A stretch of 64,000 bases of DNA. Origin: Mesorhizobium sp. M1C.F.Ca.ET.210.01.1.1 (GTDB lineage: Bacteria; Pseudomonadota; Alphaproteobacteria; Rhizobiales; Rhizobiaceae). Numbering within the stretch: position 1 is the stretch's first letter; each line of letters starts with the position of its first letter. Made by a program: the position numbers and the translations under genes. The stretch covers positions 155,236 to 219,235 of the forward strand of contig NZ_SRUU01000005.1 in assembly GCF_004791585.1 (NCBI RefSeq), written 5' to 3'. Below the pieces are notes generated by a model. It worked only from the letters and a program-made list of their open reading frames with translations, ran no database searches and was not told where the DNA came from. Shown one piece after another: positions 1 through 8,543 of this stretch.

Positions 1-1
1 G

Positions 2-547
2 CGCGCCTGGCAGGATGGCTATGCATTTCTCGATGGCGCACGGCGGGATGCCCAGCAGATGCGCGACGCCGCCCGGCGTGCCTATGCTGCCGAATATGCG
101 CAGGGTTATGAGGACGGCAAGGCGCAAGGCGATGCAGATGCCAGCCGGCTGATAAGCGAAACAGCTGTCAAGGTCGATCGCTATCTCGGTGGGCTGGAAG
201 CCGAAGTCACCAGTCTCGCCCTCGAGGTCGTCAGGCGAATGCTGGGGGAATTCGACGTCGGCACGCTTGTGGCAAGGGCCGCGAGACAGGCCGTGACCGA
301 AATTCGCCGAGCCAAATATCTGAAGATCCGCGTCCATCCCGCTTCCGTGGACAGGGTTCGCGAAGAGCTGGACGCGGTCTTGCGCAAGAGTGATCTGGGC
401 ATGACGGTCGAAATCGACACGGACGATGCGCTGGCGCCGGCCGCTTGCATCCTTTCGACCGATGTCGCCGTCATTGACGCCAGCATCGACGCCCAGCTCG
501 ATGCCATCGCCGCGGCAATCTCGTCAAAGGCCGAGGCGCCGGCATGA
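2..547 (+). CDS. sctL: Type III secretion stator protein SctL (NolV/HrpE/FliH-like), 5' end outside window
   Basis: The frame is open from the left edge, so the gene starts upstream; 181 residues are visible. In the SctL family the protein links the cytoplasmic sorting platform to the SctN ATPase and restrains it. The visible N-terminal part is rich in Ala, Arg, Asp and Gln with a helical, coiled-coil look; the C-terminal part has the conserved FliH/YscL pattern around VRRMLGEFDVGTLVARAAR followed by an alpha-beta domain. An internal ATG at 59 is not the real start. It overlaps sctN by 4 bases (ATGA), as expected for translational coupling. Family assignment rests on this pattern plus position directly before sctN; NolV is the rhizobial name. 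Confidence 0.8.
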   Translation, partial: RAWQDGYAFLDGARRDAQQMRDAARRAYAAEYAQGYEDGKAQGDADASRLISETAVKVDRYLGGLEAEVTSLALEVVRRMLGEFDVGTLVARAARQAVTEIRRAKYLKIRVHPASVDRVREELDAVLRKSDLGMTVEIDTDDALAPAACILSTDVAVIDASIDAQLDAIAAAISSKAEAPA

Positions 548-1902
548 CAGGTCCAGCCATCGATATCGAAGGTCGTCTGGCGTCCATCATTCCGAACCTC
601 CGTTCCGGCCTGCGCGACGATGCCAGCCGCCCCAGGAAAGGCCGTGTGCGACGGGTGATCGGAACGGTCATTCATGCGACCGTGGAAGAGGCCCGGATCG
701 GCGAGATATGCGAGCTGGTCGACCCCAAGGCCGGCAGGACGACCAAGGCGGAAGTCGTCGGGCTCATGGATGAGATGGCAATCCTTGTTCCGTTGGGCGA
801 TCTGACCGGCCTTTCAAGCCTGACTGAGGTCGTCGCGACCGGAAAGGACCAGCTGGTCGCTGTCGGACCCGGCCTTCTGGGCCGCGTGATCAGCGCGTTC
901 GGCGAGCCTTTGGATGGCAGGCCGCTTTCGCCGGACGGCATTGTCGGCAGCTATCCGGTCAATGCCTATCCGCCGTCTCCGCTGGAGCGCAGTTTGATCT
1001 CCGAGCCGATCCAGCTTGGCATCCGCGCCCTCGACGGGCTGCTCACCTGCGCGCGCGGCCAGCGCGTCGGCATATTCGGCGAACCCGGCGTCGGCAAGTC
1101 GATCCTGCTCTCCGATATCGTCAGCGGCACCGACGCCGATGTTGCGGTAGTCGCCCTCGTCGGCGAACGCGGGCGCGAGGTGCGCGAATTCGTCGAACAC
1201 CAGCTTGGACCGGAAGGTCGGGAGCGGGCGGTCGTCGTCGTCGCGACGTCGGACCGGCCCGCCATCGAGCGCGTCAAGGCCGCCTATGTGGCGACCAGCA
1301 TCGCCGAATTTTTTCGCGACCAGGGCAAGCATGTGCTGCTTGCGATGGACAACATAACGCGGTTCGCCCGAGCGCAGCGTGAAATTGGCCTGGCCTCGGG
1401 CGAGCCGCCGACGCGAAGAGGTTTTCCGTCTTCGCTGTTCGCGGTCCTGCCGCGCCTGCTCGAGCGCTCGGGGCCAGGCCGCATCGGGTCCATCACAAGC
1501 CTCTACAGCGTCCTTCTGGAAGGCGACGGAACGCTGGATCCGGTCGCCGAGGAAATCCAGGCGCTGCTCGATGGCCATGTCTTCCTGTCGAGCGAACTTG
1601 CGCAACGGAACCATTTCCCTGCCATCGACGTCCTGCGCAGCAGGAGCCGCCTGATGGATGCCGTCGTGCCGTCGACACATCGGACCGACGCCGGCCACCT
1701 GCGCGAATTGCTCGCCCGGTACGCCGACATCGAACTTCTCTTGCGTGTCGGCGAGTACGAAAAAGGCAGCGATGCCGTGGCGGACGAGGCGATGGCCAAG
1801 ATCGACGCCATCACCGCCTTCCTTCGGCAGGGATCCGCCACTCACGAGAGCATCGAGAAGACACGGCAATTGATGCGGGAGATCGTCGATGAAGGAGCGT
1901 GA
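544..1902 (+). CDS. sctN: Type III secretion system ATPase SctN (RhcN/HrcN)
   Basis: 452 residues, the usual length. Hexameric ATPase at the base of the injectisome that strips chaperones from and unfolds substrates. Walker A GEPGVGKS lies near residue 179 and the Walker B strand VLLAMDN near residue 264. The T3SS/flagellar ATPase signature PSLFAVLPRLLERSG-type segment (here PSSLFAVLPRLLERSGPGRI) and SSELAQRNHFPAIDVLRSRSR are both present. These features separate it from F1 beta subunits. The start overlaps the sctL stop by 4 bases, and the stop overlaps sctO by 14 bases. It could only be confused with flagellar FliI; the neighbours sctO, sctQ and sctR-T and lack of flagellar genes support the non-flagellar assignment. 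Confidence 0.95.
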   Translation: MTGPAIDIEGRLASIIPNLRSGLRDDASRPRKGRVRRVIGTVIHATVEEARIGEICELVDPKAGRTTKAEVVGLMDEMAILVPLGDLTGLSSLTEVVATGKDQLVAVGPGLLGRVISAFGEPLDGRPLSPDGIVGSYPVNAYPPSPLERSLISEPIQLGIRALDGLLTCARGQRVGIFGEPGVGKSILLSDIVSGTDADVAVVALVGERGREVREFVEHQLGPEGRERAVVVVATSDRPAIERVKAAYVATSIAEFFRDQGKHVLLAMDNITRFARAQREIGLASGEPPTRRGFPSSLFAVLPRLLERSGPGRIGSITSLYSVLLEGDGTLDPVAEEIQALLDGHVFLSSELAQRNHFPAIDVLRSRSRLMDAVVPSTHRTDAGHLRELLARYADIELLLRVGEYEKGSDAVADEAMAKIDAITAFLRQGSATHESIEKTRQLMREIVDEGA

Positions 1903-2377
1903 CATGATCGCCCGGTTGCGCGACCTCAGAAGCCGCCGTGAAGAGCGTGCCAGGGAAGATGTAGTCAGAAGGCACGCGGCTGCGCAGAGGGCGGCAAGGC
2001 AGGGCCAGGAGGCCGCCGTCGCGGTGACGGATCATCTCGAGCGCACGGTCGACGCCGAAGACGCGGCCTTCGCGGCGCTCGTTGGACAGCCGGTCGAGGC
2101 TACCAGGCTCCACCGGCTTCAGGGGCGGTTCGAGGGTGCTGCGAGAAAAACCGAGCAGTTGCGGGAAACCGCGAAGATGGCCGTGCTCGCCGAGCAGCAG
2201 CGCCAGGCAGAGCTGTCGATGGCCCGCAATGATCACCGCGCGAGCATGAAGGCGGTGACCAAGCTGGACAGGCTGTCGGAACAACTGGCCAAACGCAACG
2301 CGCGTCGTCGCTTGGCCCTTGCCGAGCTTTCCGAGGAAGAGGAGCGCGGCCAACCGCGCCCGCCGGCGGAACGATAG
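1889..2377 (+). CDS. sctO: Type III secretion stalk protein SctO (YscO/HrpO/y4yJ-like)
   Basis: 162 residues, almost wholly charged helix rich in Arg, Glu, Ala and Gln with no clear globular core, predicted as a coiled-coil hairpin. SctO proteins (FliJ equivalents) are poorly conserved in sequence and sit as the central stalk in the SctN hexamer. The call comes from composition, length and position between sctN and sctQ, where rhizobial systems carry y4yJ. It overlaps sctN by 14 bases; a 8-base gap separates it from sctQ. No other function fits this slot. Confidence 0.75.
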   Translation: MKERDMIARLRDLRSRREERAREDVVRRHAAAQRAARQGQEAAVAVTDHLERTVDAEDAAFAALVGQPVEATRLHRLQGRFEGAARKTEQLRETAKMAVLAEQQRQAELSMARNDHRASMKAVTKLDRLSEQLAKRNARRRLALAELSEEEERGQPRPPAER

Positions 2378-2385
2378 CTCAATTC

Positions 2386-3510
2386 GTGATCGACATGGAT
2401 GTGATGCCTCAAGACTTCGCTCCGGCGAAAAGGAAAGCGCGGGTGAAACCGGCGAAACGGGCCGCCGCAGGCTCGGGCGGTGGAGCACGGCTGACGTTGG
2501 AAACCGTGGCGCCCGTGGATGTTGGCGCGTTGAACGCCTTCTACCGTCGCCGCGCTGCCGCGGAGATCACCATTGCGGGAAAGGCCATCGCGATCGCATC
2601 CATCTGGCCGGCGCCGAACTCTGCGGACCAGGCGCAATGCGCCATTGGATTCGCCGTCGGAGAGATGATCGGACAATTGCGCCTGCCGCTTTCTGTTGTC
2701 GAACGAGGTCTCGCCAGGCTCGACGGAACGATCGACATGAAACGGCTGGCGCCCGCCCACGGGGCACTTCTGCTGGAGGCCGCGTTCGAAGACGATCTCG
2801 AGTGGATCGAGGGCAAGCTGGACGAGCGGGTCGCGATCACCTCCGTCGCACCGGAAGATACCGTTTCCGGCGAAACTCCATTCGCTTTTGTCCTGACCGG
2901 CAAGGATGAATCGATAGGCTGCGTCTTGACCACGAATGACGCCGGTCTGGCGGTGCGGATCGGCCGCCTTCTCGACGAACTGGGCAAAACCAGACCGCCG
3001 GTTCCGGGCGAATTTCCGCTGCCGGTCTGCCTGCGGCGCGGCCCGCTTGCGATCACCCTTGGCGAGCTTCAAACCCTGCAGCCTGACGATGTGGTGCTTT
3101 TCGACGATGCTGCGGGGGAGCGCATGGCGGCGCTCATCATCGCCGAGCACCTCTATGCTCCGGTGACCCTCACTGCGGGAGGCCCGCAATTGCTTGCCGC
3201 GCCAACTGCAATCGCTGGATCGAATTGGGAGTGGACCATGAACCAGAATACGCCGCCGCCGGCCAGCCAGGCCTTGGAGGAGTCGACTTTGGACGAGTTG
3301 GTGGTCGCGCTTGCCTTCGAGGTCGGCCGCACCGCAATGCCGCTCGCGGAAGTAAGGCACCTTGCGCCCGGCGCCGTCGTTCCGCTCGCCGATGTGGCCG
3401 AGCCGACTGTCGACATCCTCGCCAACGGCAGGCGTATCGGTCGTGGTGAGATCGTGCGGATCGGAGAAACCCTGGGCGTGCGGATCGTCCGCATGTTCGG
3501 CAATGCTTGA
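2386..3510 (+). CDS. sctQ: Type III secretion C-ring/sorting platform protein SctQ (RhcQ)
   Basis: 374 residues. The C-terminal 70 residues form a SpoA (FliM/FliN C-terminal) domain with the pattern LVVALAFEVGRTAMPLAEVR, LAPGAVVPL and GRRIGRGEIVRIGETLGVRI. The N-terminal part is divergent, as is normal for SctQ. In the family it forms the cytoplasmic sorting platform that recruits SctK, SctL and SctN. Here it is a single full-length gene, not split as in HrcQa/HrcQb of Pseudomonas. The start used is GTG at 2386; ATG at 2395 (residue 4) is an alternative. Its stop overlaps the sctR start by 8 bases. Confidence 0.85.
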   Translation: MIDMDVMPQDFAPAKRKARVKPAKRAAAGSGGGARLTLETVAPVDVGALNAFYRRRAAAEITIAGKAIAIASIWPAPNSADQAQCAIGFAVGEMIGQLRLPLSVVERGLARLDGTIDMKRLAPAHGALLLEAAFEDDLEWIEGKLDERVAITSVAPEDTVSGETPFAFVLTGKDESIGCVLTTNDAGLAVRIGRLLDELGKTRPPVPGEFPLPVCLRRGPLAITLGELQTLQPDDVVLFDDAAGERMAALIIAEHLYAPVTLTAGGPQLLAAPTAIAGSNWEWTMNQNTPPPASQALEESTLDELVVALAFEVGRTAMPLAEVRHLAPGAVVPLADVAEPTVDILANGRRIGRGEIVRIGETLGVRIVRMFGNA

Positions 3511-4156
3511 TAACTCACCCAACCTGCTTGGAATTCTGATCGCCGTCGGTGTGGTCGGGTTGCTGCCGCTGGCGGTCGTCACCATGACGGGCTTCCTGAA
3601 GATCTCGGTCGTGCTGTTTCTCATCCGCAATGCGCTTGGCGTTCAGCAGATGCCGCCCAATCTGGTGCTCTATGGCATCGCGCTCGTGCTGACGGTCTAT
3701 GTCACCACGCCATTGCTGAGCGAAATGTCGGGCCGGCTTCAGGAGGGGCAGGTCCAGTTCCAGACGACGGATGACCTTGCCAGGGCGGCGCAACTGGTCA
3801 AGGAACCATTGCAGCGCCACCTCATGAAATTCACCCAGCCGCAGGAGCGGCAGTTCTTTCTCGACGGAACGAACCGTCTGTGGCCGGAACAGGCCCGGCA
3901 AAATCTCAAAGACGACGATCTGTCGATCCTTGTCCCTGCCTTTGTCGCATCCGAACTTACCCGGGCCTTCGAAATCGGCTTCCTGCTCTATCTTCCTTTC
4001 CTCATCATCGATCTCGTTGTTGCGAACGTCCTGATGACGCTCGGCATGATCATGGTTTCGCCGGTCCTTATTTCGATCCCGCTGAAACTATTCCTCTTCG
4101 TCGCCATAGACGGCTGGTCGCGGCTGATGCATGGCCTCATTCTGAGCTATGGCTGA
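3503..4156 (+). CDS. sctR: Type III secretion export gate protein SctR (RhcR)
   Basis: 217 residues, exactly the family size. The start is the ATG at 3503 inside the sctQ tail, giving the typical N-terminal membrane segment ILIAVGVVGLLPLAVVTMT followed by the SctR/FliP signature FLKISVVLFLIRNALGVQQ. A periplasmic loop follows, then PAFVASELTRAFEIGFLLYLPFLIIDLVVA and LMTLGMIMVSP, all strongly conserved. In the inner membrane SctR5-SctS4-SctT1 form the helical entry portal for substrates. The larger frame opening at 3362 is an artefact of reading into sctQ. Confidence 0.95.
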   Translation: MLDNSPNLLGILIAVGVVGLLPLAVVTMTGFLKISVVLFLIRNALGVQQMPPNLVLYGIALVLTVYVTTPLLSEMSGRLQEGQVQFQTTDDLARAAQLVKEPLQRHLMKFTQPQERQFFLDGTNRLWPEQARQNLKDDDLSILVPAFVASELTRAFEIGFLLYLPFLIIDLVVANVLMTLGMIMVSPVLISIPLKLFLFVAIDGWSRLMHGLILSYG

Positions 4157-4174
4157 CGCCGCTGGGGGTTTTGC

Positions 4175-4444
4175 ATGAGCAATGACTTCGTCCTGGCGAA
4201 GGTCCAAGGTGCGCTTCTGACGGTGCTGCTGGCGTCGAGCCCGGCGATCATCGCGGCGCTGGCCGTCGGCATCCTCGTCGGCCTTGCCCAGGCGCTGACT
4301 CAGATCCAGGACCAGTCGCTGCCGCAGACCATCAAGCTCGTCGTGATACTGTTGGTCATCATCGTCTTTGGTCCGCTGCTTGGCCAGCAGATCGCGCAAC
4401 AGGCCTCGACGGCGTTGGACGAGTTCCCCGTCGTCACGCGTTGA
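4175..4444 (+). CDS. sctS: Type III secretion export gate protein SctS (RhcS)
   Basis: 89 residues with two hydrophobic hairpin helices, ALLTVLLASSPAIIAALAVG and TIKLVVILLVIIVFGPLLG. The loop GLAQALTQIQDQSLPQ between them is the hallmark of SctS/FliQ. It is an inner-membrane part of the export gate with SctR and SctT. It lies 18 bases after sctR and 9 bases before sctT in the same operon. Confidence 0.95.
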   Translation: MSNDFVLAKVQGALLTVLLASSPAIIAALAVGILVGLAQALTQIQDQSLPQTIKLVVILLVIIVFGPLLGQQIAQQASTALDEFPVVTR

Positions 4445-4453
4445 GGCACGCGG

Positions 4454-5269
4454 ATGCCGGTCGAGCCACTCTTCACCTCGGTCAAGGAACTCCAGTTCTA
4501 TCTCCTGGCAGGCGCGTTCGCGCTCGCCCGCATGAGCGGGTTCATGCTCCTCATGCCGCTCTTTTCGCGTGTGCCGCTGTCAGGGCTCCTGCGCAGCGGC
4601 GTGGCGCTGGCGCTGGCGGTTCCGATCTTCCCGATGATCGTCAACAAGCTGATGAACAGCGACCTCCAAACGACGATGGTCGTGCCCTACATGCTCAAGG
4701 AGGTCGTGGTCGGGGTGACGCTCGGCCTGGCGATGGGAATACCGTTCTGGGCGGCGGAGGCCGCGGGCGATATCCTGGATTTGCAGCGCGGTTCCACGAT
4801 GGGGACGCTGATCGATCCGATGATGACCCATGAGACCGGTGCCACCGGCACCTTACTCGCCGTCATCATGGTCACGATCTACCTCGCAGCCGGCGGCCTG
4901 CAACTTTCCCTGACCAGCCTCTACGACAGCTATGGCCTCTGGCCGATCGACCGCCTTCTACCGGTGTTCAGCAAGGACGCGGCCGGAGTCTTCCTCGGCT
5001 TGCTGAACCGCATTCTGGTGATGGCGCTGACCCTGGTCTTCCCGCTCATCATCAGCATGCTCTTGTCCGATATTGTGCTGGCCTTCCTGGCGCGGGCGTC
5101 GCCGCACCTCAATGTTTTTGCGCTTTCTCTGGTCGTCAAGACGCTGGTCTTCAGCCTCGTTTTTGTCCTCTACGCGGCTTTCCTGCTCTCCTATATGAAC
5201 CGCGACCTCGGCTTCCTGCGCGAGGCAGGCCGCCAGATAGAAGCGATCGGCTGCCCAAGCTGTCAGTGA
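4454..5269 (+). CDS. sctT: Type III secretion export gate protein SctT (RhcT)
   Basis: 271 residues with six or seven membrane segments, matching SctT/FliR. Recognisable stretches are FALARMSGFMLLMPLFSR near the N terminus, MLKEVVVGVTLGLAMGIPFW, the conserved GDILDLQRGSTMG and DIVLAFLARASPHLNVFALS. It caps the SctR/SctS helix and completes the export portal. It is the last recognisable T3SS gene in the window; the downstream sctU expected in most rhizobial clusters is absent. Assignment is secure; the unusual point is the missing partner. Confidence 0.95.
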   Translation: MPVEPLFTSVKELQFYLLAGAFALARMSGFMLLMPLFSRVPLSGLLRSGVALALAVPIFPMIVNKLMNSDLQTTMVVPYMLKEVVVGVTLGLAMGIPFWAAEAAGDILDLQRGSTMGTLIDPMMTHETGATGTLLAVIMVTIYLAAGGLQLSLTSLYDSYGLWPIDRLLPVFSKDAAGVFLGLLNRILVMALTLVFPLIISMLLSDIVLAFLARASPHLNVFALSLVVKTLVFSLVFVLYAAFLLSYMNRDLGFLREAGRQIEAIGCPSCQ

Positions 5270-5436
5270 GAGTCAGTATGTCTATGCAAAAATGCTAATA
5301 GTTGAGCATTCGACGGCTAACCAATAAATACAATTTATCGGCAAGGAAAGATTCTGACGATTTGACAAGCGGCTGGCCCGCCGATGATCTTACGCTCTTT
5401 CGACGTGTCTGTGAAACGTGCATACTCTCGGACGCC
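5270..5436. other. Intergenic gap after sctT
   Basis: About 165 bases between sctT and the DUF1445 gene, with several AT-rich stretches unlike the T3SS genes. The frame of the downstream gene stays open back to a TTG at 5302, but that extension is not recognisable as conserved protein. No terminator and no sctU fragment was recognised. Confidence 0.4.
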
Positions 5437-6264
5437 ATGCCTCGCCTGACCACTTCATTGTTCTATGACAATTTGCGACTGGTCGATGCAGATAAGCTGC
5501 GCAGGCTGGTTAGGATGGGCGCCTATGAAGGGCATACGGGAGGGCTTGCGAGCGGCAAGCTTCAAGCCAATGTCGTGATTGTGCCCAGCCGCTTTGCTGG
5601 CGATTTCCATCAGTTTTGCGTGCGCAATCCCAAAGCCTGTCCATTGGTGGGAGTAAGCCGCGCGGGCAGCCCATTGCTGCCGGCGCTGGGCGACATCGAT
5701 ATCCGCACCGATGCTCCCCAGTACAATATCTACTGCTTCGGGGAAGTGATCCGTCAGAAGACAGATATCATCGACCTGTGGCGGGATGATTTTGCCGCTT
5801 TCGCGCTCGGCAGCTCGCTTACCGTCGAAGCGGCCCTCATGGAAAAGGGAGTCAGACTCCGCAGCGTCGGCCGCGGAAAATCCCTCCCAAGGTTTCGGAC
5901 CAGCATCATGACGCGCGGCGCAGGACCTTTTGGTGGTGAGATGGTCGTCTCCATGCGTCCCATAAGACAGGGCGATGTCGATAAAGTTCGAGCCCTCACC
6001 GCACGCTTCCCGCTTGCCCACGGCTCCCCCATCCATGTCGGAGAGCCATCGATTATCGGAATAAGAAATCTGGCCGCTCCCGACTGGGGCGATGCGGTCG
6101 ACATCATGGAGGGAGAGGTCCCGGTGTTCTGGGCCAGCAGCCTGACCGCGCAAGACGCTCTCGCTCGCGCCGAACTCGCGATCTCGATCACGGTATCGCC
6201 CGGGCATATGTTGATCACCGACGTTGATGCGAAAGCGGATTCGGGCGCCTTCAAGGTTTGGTAA
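5437..6264 (+). CDS. DUF1445 / D-glutamate cyclase-like family protein (putative hydro-lyase)
   Basis: 275 residues from the ATG at 5437, close to the family length. Recognisable family blocks are GHTGGLASGKLQANVVIVP, FCVRNPKACPLVGVSRAGSP, DIDIRTDAPQYNIY, VVSMRPI, HGSPIHVGEPSIIGI and the tail SPGHMLITDVDA. The family covers UPF0317 proteins (older label putative hydro-lyase) and is related to mammalian D-glutamate cyclase. Two usually conserved motifs are altered: the GCSFSFE block reads GSSLTVEAAL and the FWACGVTPQ block reads FWASSLTAQ, so both cysteines are replaced by serine. Activity is therefore uncertain. The start is uncertain; a TTG at 5302 would extend it by 45 residues. It follows the T3SS operon on the same strand but has no known T3SS role. 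Confidence 0.75.
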   Translation: MPRLTTSLFYDNLRLVDADKLRRLVRMGAYEGHTGGLASGKLQANVVIVPSRFAGDFHQFCVRNPKACPLVGVSRAGSPLLPALGDIDIRTDAPQYNIYCFGEVIRQKTDIIDLWRDDFAAFALGSSLTVEAALMEKGVRLRSVGRGKSLPRFRTSIMTRGAGPFGGEMVVSMRPIRQGDVDKVRALTARFPLAHGSPIHVGEPSIIGIRNLAAPDWGDAVDIMEGEVPVFWASSLTAQDALARAELAISITVSPGHMLITDVDAKADSGAFKVW

Positions 6265-6601
6265 CAGCCGATCCGGGTCACGCGCCGCATATGCCCCGCT
6301 GTTGTGGTGGATTGCATGATTGCCCAGGGCGCTGCTCGTTCGACATCGATCGAGCGAACCGGTACCGGATGAAAGCAGACCGCAAGGTTCGCGACCGCTC
6401 AACTGCGCGATAGTCCTCGTGGTTCAGTGTTCGAGATCCGGCCCGATCCGACGGTGGGGAACTTTGCCGCCGCTGACGGCAGCCGGCCGGGGGATGCGCC
6501 ACTTTGAGCCGAGCGCGCCGGCATAATGCCTGGCGTGAGACGGCAATTTCTTGGATCGCCGTTTCACCGGCCGGGCAATCCATCCGCTGGTTAGGGTTCT
6601 C
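6265..6601. other. Gene-free 337-base gap
   Basis: Separates the T3SS/DUF1445 block from the catabolic island. Short open frames exist on both strands (for instance 6278-6583 minus), but none resembles a known protein. Nothing I can identify; it may hold the 3' end signals of two convergent units. Confidence 0.4.
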
Positions 6602-7336
6602 CTAGCGCCTTGTCTTGCGCCACTCCTCGTATTCCCCGCGGGCATCGTCATGCAGCGGATAATAGCGTTGCAGCGGCGCGCCCTGCATGAGCTTCTCCCG
6701 CGAGAACTCTTCCCAATCGTGATGCGTCTTCGCTTCTTCGATGACCTTCGGGGCCATTGCGACGGGAACGACCACCACTCCGTCATCGTCGGCGACGATG
6801 ATGTCGCCGGGGATCACCGTGACGCCGCCGCAGGCAATCGGAACGTTGACGGCGTTGGGATAGATGCTGGTCTGCACATGATAGTTGGGCGTCCAGCCGC
6901 GCAGCCACAGGGGCAGATCGAGCTTCTCGACATTAGGCCGGTCGCGCATGCAGCCGTCGATGACGATGCCCGCGCCGCCTCTGCCCTTGAAATACGTCGA
7001 CATCATATCGCCGAAGACGCCCGAGCTCATGTCGCCGCGCGCGTCGACCACGACCACATCGCCCTCCTGTGCGTGATAGAGCACGTGCCGGTGCAGTTGC
7101 GTCTCGGGGTCGGCATATTCTCCCTCGTTGAAGAGGTCCGGCCGCTGCGGCAGGAATTGCAGCGTCAGCGCCGGCCCGACGATCGACTTGCCATGGTTCT
7201 GGGCCACCGGGCCGACCATGTGCGGATTGCGGAAACCCATGTGGCCAAGCGTGCCGGCAACCGTCGCGGCGCCGATCTCCCTAAGCGCGTCGATCAGGTC
7301 TTTGGGCGGCCGCGTGATGTCGGGAGTATGCGTCAT
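6602..7336 (-). CDS. RraA / 4-hydroxy-4-methyl-2-oxoglutarate aldolase family protein
   Basis: 244 residues. The fold family contains both RNase E inhibitor RraA and divalent-metal aldolases that split 4-hydroxy-4-methyl-2-oxoglutarate or related oxaloacetate-type acids. The active-site motif G-x-x-R-D is present as GCMRD near residue 132, following GAGIVIDG, and the second block CGGVTVIPGDIIVADDDGVVV is intact. The protein is longer than E. coli RraA (about 160 residues), as typical for the catabolic branch. It is the last gene of the leftward ABC importer/enolase unit, 21 bases after the dehydratase-type gene. The context suggests cleavage or decarboxylation of a keto-deoxy acid made by that enzyme; this is inference. 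Confidence 0.8.
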   Translation of the reverse strand: MTHTPDITRPPKDLIDALREIGAATVAGTLGHMGFRNPHMVGPVAQNHGKSIVGPALTLQFLPQRPDLFNEGEYADPETQLHRHVLYHAQEGDVVVVDARGDMSSGVFGDMMSTYFKGRGGAGIVIDGCMRDRPNVEKLDLPLWLRGWTPNYHVQTSIYPNAVNVPIACGGVTVIPGDIIVADDDGVVVVPVAMAPKVIEEAKTHHDWEEFSREKLMQGAPLQRYYPLHDDARGEYEEWRKTRR

Positions 7337-7357
7337 TGTGGACTCCGTTAAATGGAA

Positions 7358-8521
7358 CTACCAGTTGGTGACAGAACCGTCGCGGCGCTTGAGGTGAGGC
7401 GCTTCCCAGAAGCGGAAACTCTGGGCCTGGATGGCCTCCTCGTTGACCTCGACGCCCAGCCCCGGCAGATCGCCGACCGGATAGTCGGTTCCGTCGAGCC
7501 GTGGTTGCACGGGGAAGAAGTCGGAATTGTCGAAGCCGAGCTTGCTTTCGGGCACCCTGGTCTCGAGCCACGCGAAGTTCGGCACCGCGGCGGCGAGATG
7601 CACGGTCGCGGCCGTGCACACTGGACCGAGCGGATTGTGCGGCATCAGGTCCACATAATGCGCCTCGCTCCAGCCGGCGATTTTCATTGCTTCGGTGAGC
7701 CCGCCGACATTGCAGACATCGAGCCGGTTGAACTGGTGGATGCCGCGCTCGATGTAGGGCAGGAACTGCCACTTGCTGGCGAATTCCTCGCCGATGGCGA
7801 ACGGGACGTCGGTCATCGTGCGCAGAGATTCGTAAGCCTCCGGCGTCTCGTCCCGAATGGGCTCCTCGAGGAAGTCGAGCACGCCGCGGTCGAGCTTGTT
7901 GCAGAAGCTCGCCGCCTCGGCCACCGACAGCCGATGATGATAGTCGATGCCGAGGACGACGTCGTCGCCCAGCGCCTCGCGCGCCTTGTTCAGCATACCG
8001 GCGGTAGCGCCGATCGACTCGCGCGGCTCGAAGATGTCCCTGCTGCTTTGCCCGACGGGGAAGAAGCGGATCGCCTGCCATCCCTGCGCGCGCAGTTCGC
8101 TGGCTCGTTCGATGGCGGCATCGCCTTCGGCCTCGTCTCCGGTCGAGGCGAAGGTGGGGATGCGGTCGCGCTGCTTGCCGCCGAGCAGCTCGTAGATCGG
8201 CACACCCAGCGCCTTGCCCTTGATGTCGTGAAGGGCAATGTCGATGGCGGAAATCGCCGCCTGCAGAACGCGCCCGCCTTCGAAATACTGGCTGCGATAA
8301 ACCTCCTGCCAGATCCGGCCGGTCTGCATCGGGTCGCGGCCGATGAGAAACTCGCGGTAGTGCTCGATCGCGCCAGCCACGGCCTTCTCACGGCCGCTCA
8401 AGCCGCTTTCACCCCAGCCGAAGATGCCCTGGTCGGTCTCGATTTTGACGAGCATCTGATTGCGCGTTCCCACCCACACTGGATAGGGCTTTATCGCGGT
8501 GAGCTTAAGCTTCGTTGTCAT
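7358..8521 (-). CDS. Enolase-superfamily acid-sugar dehydratase, galactonate dehydratase-like
   Basis: 387 residues, mandelate racemase/muconate lactonizing group. N-terminal capping domain with GWGESG, then the barrel with SAIDIALHDIKGKALGVPIYELLGG. Metal-ligand candidates are Asp193, Glu219/220 in FLEEP and Glu245/246 in IGEE. His195 (the Asp-x-His pattern) and His295 in MPHNPLGP match the acid/base pair of galactonate- and mannonate-dehydratase subgroups, so dehydration of an aldonic acid to a 2-keto-3-deoxy acid is likely. The exact sugar is unknown. Its gene lies between the importer ATPase and the RraA-like gene, in one leftward unit. It is one of four enolase-superfamily genes in the island. 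Confidence 0.85.
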   Translation of the reverse strand: MTTKLKLTAIKPYPVWVGTRNQMLVKIETDQGIFGWGESGLSGREKAVAGAIEHYREFLIGRDPMQTGRIWQEVYRSQYFEGGRVLQAAISAIDIALHDIKGKALGVPIYELLGGKQRDRIPTFASTGDEAEGDAAIERASELRAQGWQAIRFFPVGQSSRDIFEPRESIGATAGMLNKAREALGDDVVLGIDYHHRLSVAEAASFCNKLDRGVLDFLEEPIRDETPEAYESLRTMTDVPFAIGEEFASKWQFLPYIERGIHQFNRLDVCNVGGLTEAMKIAGWSEAHYVDLMPHNPLGPVCTAATVHLAAAVPNFAWLETRVPESKLGFDNSDFFPVQPRLDGTDYPVGDLPGLGVEVNEEAIQAQSFRFWEAPHLKRRDGSVTNW

Positions 8522-8543
8522 CCACGCCCACGTTCCGCCCGCG

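Noticed and set aside
814..1905. 363-residue antisense open frame over sctN
   Set aside because: Exact shadow of a strongly conserved ATPase gene; no family resemblance and no ribosome site.
6278..6583. Possible transposase remnant between DUF1445 and RraA genes
   Set aside because: No transposase motif or terminal inverted repeats could be found.
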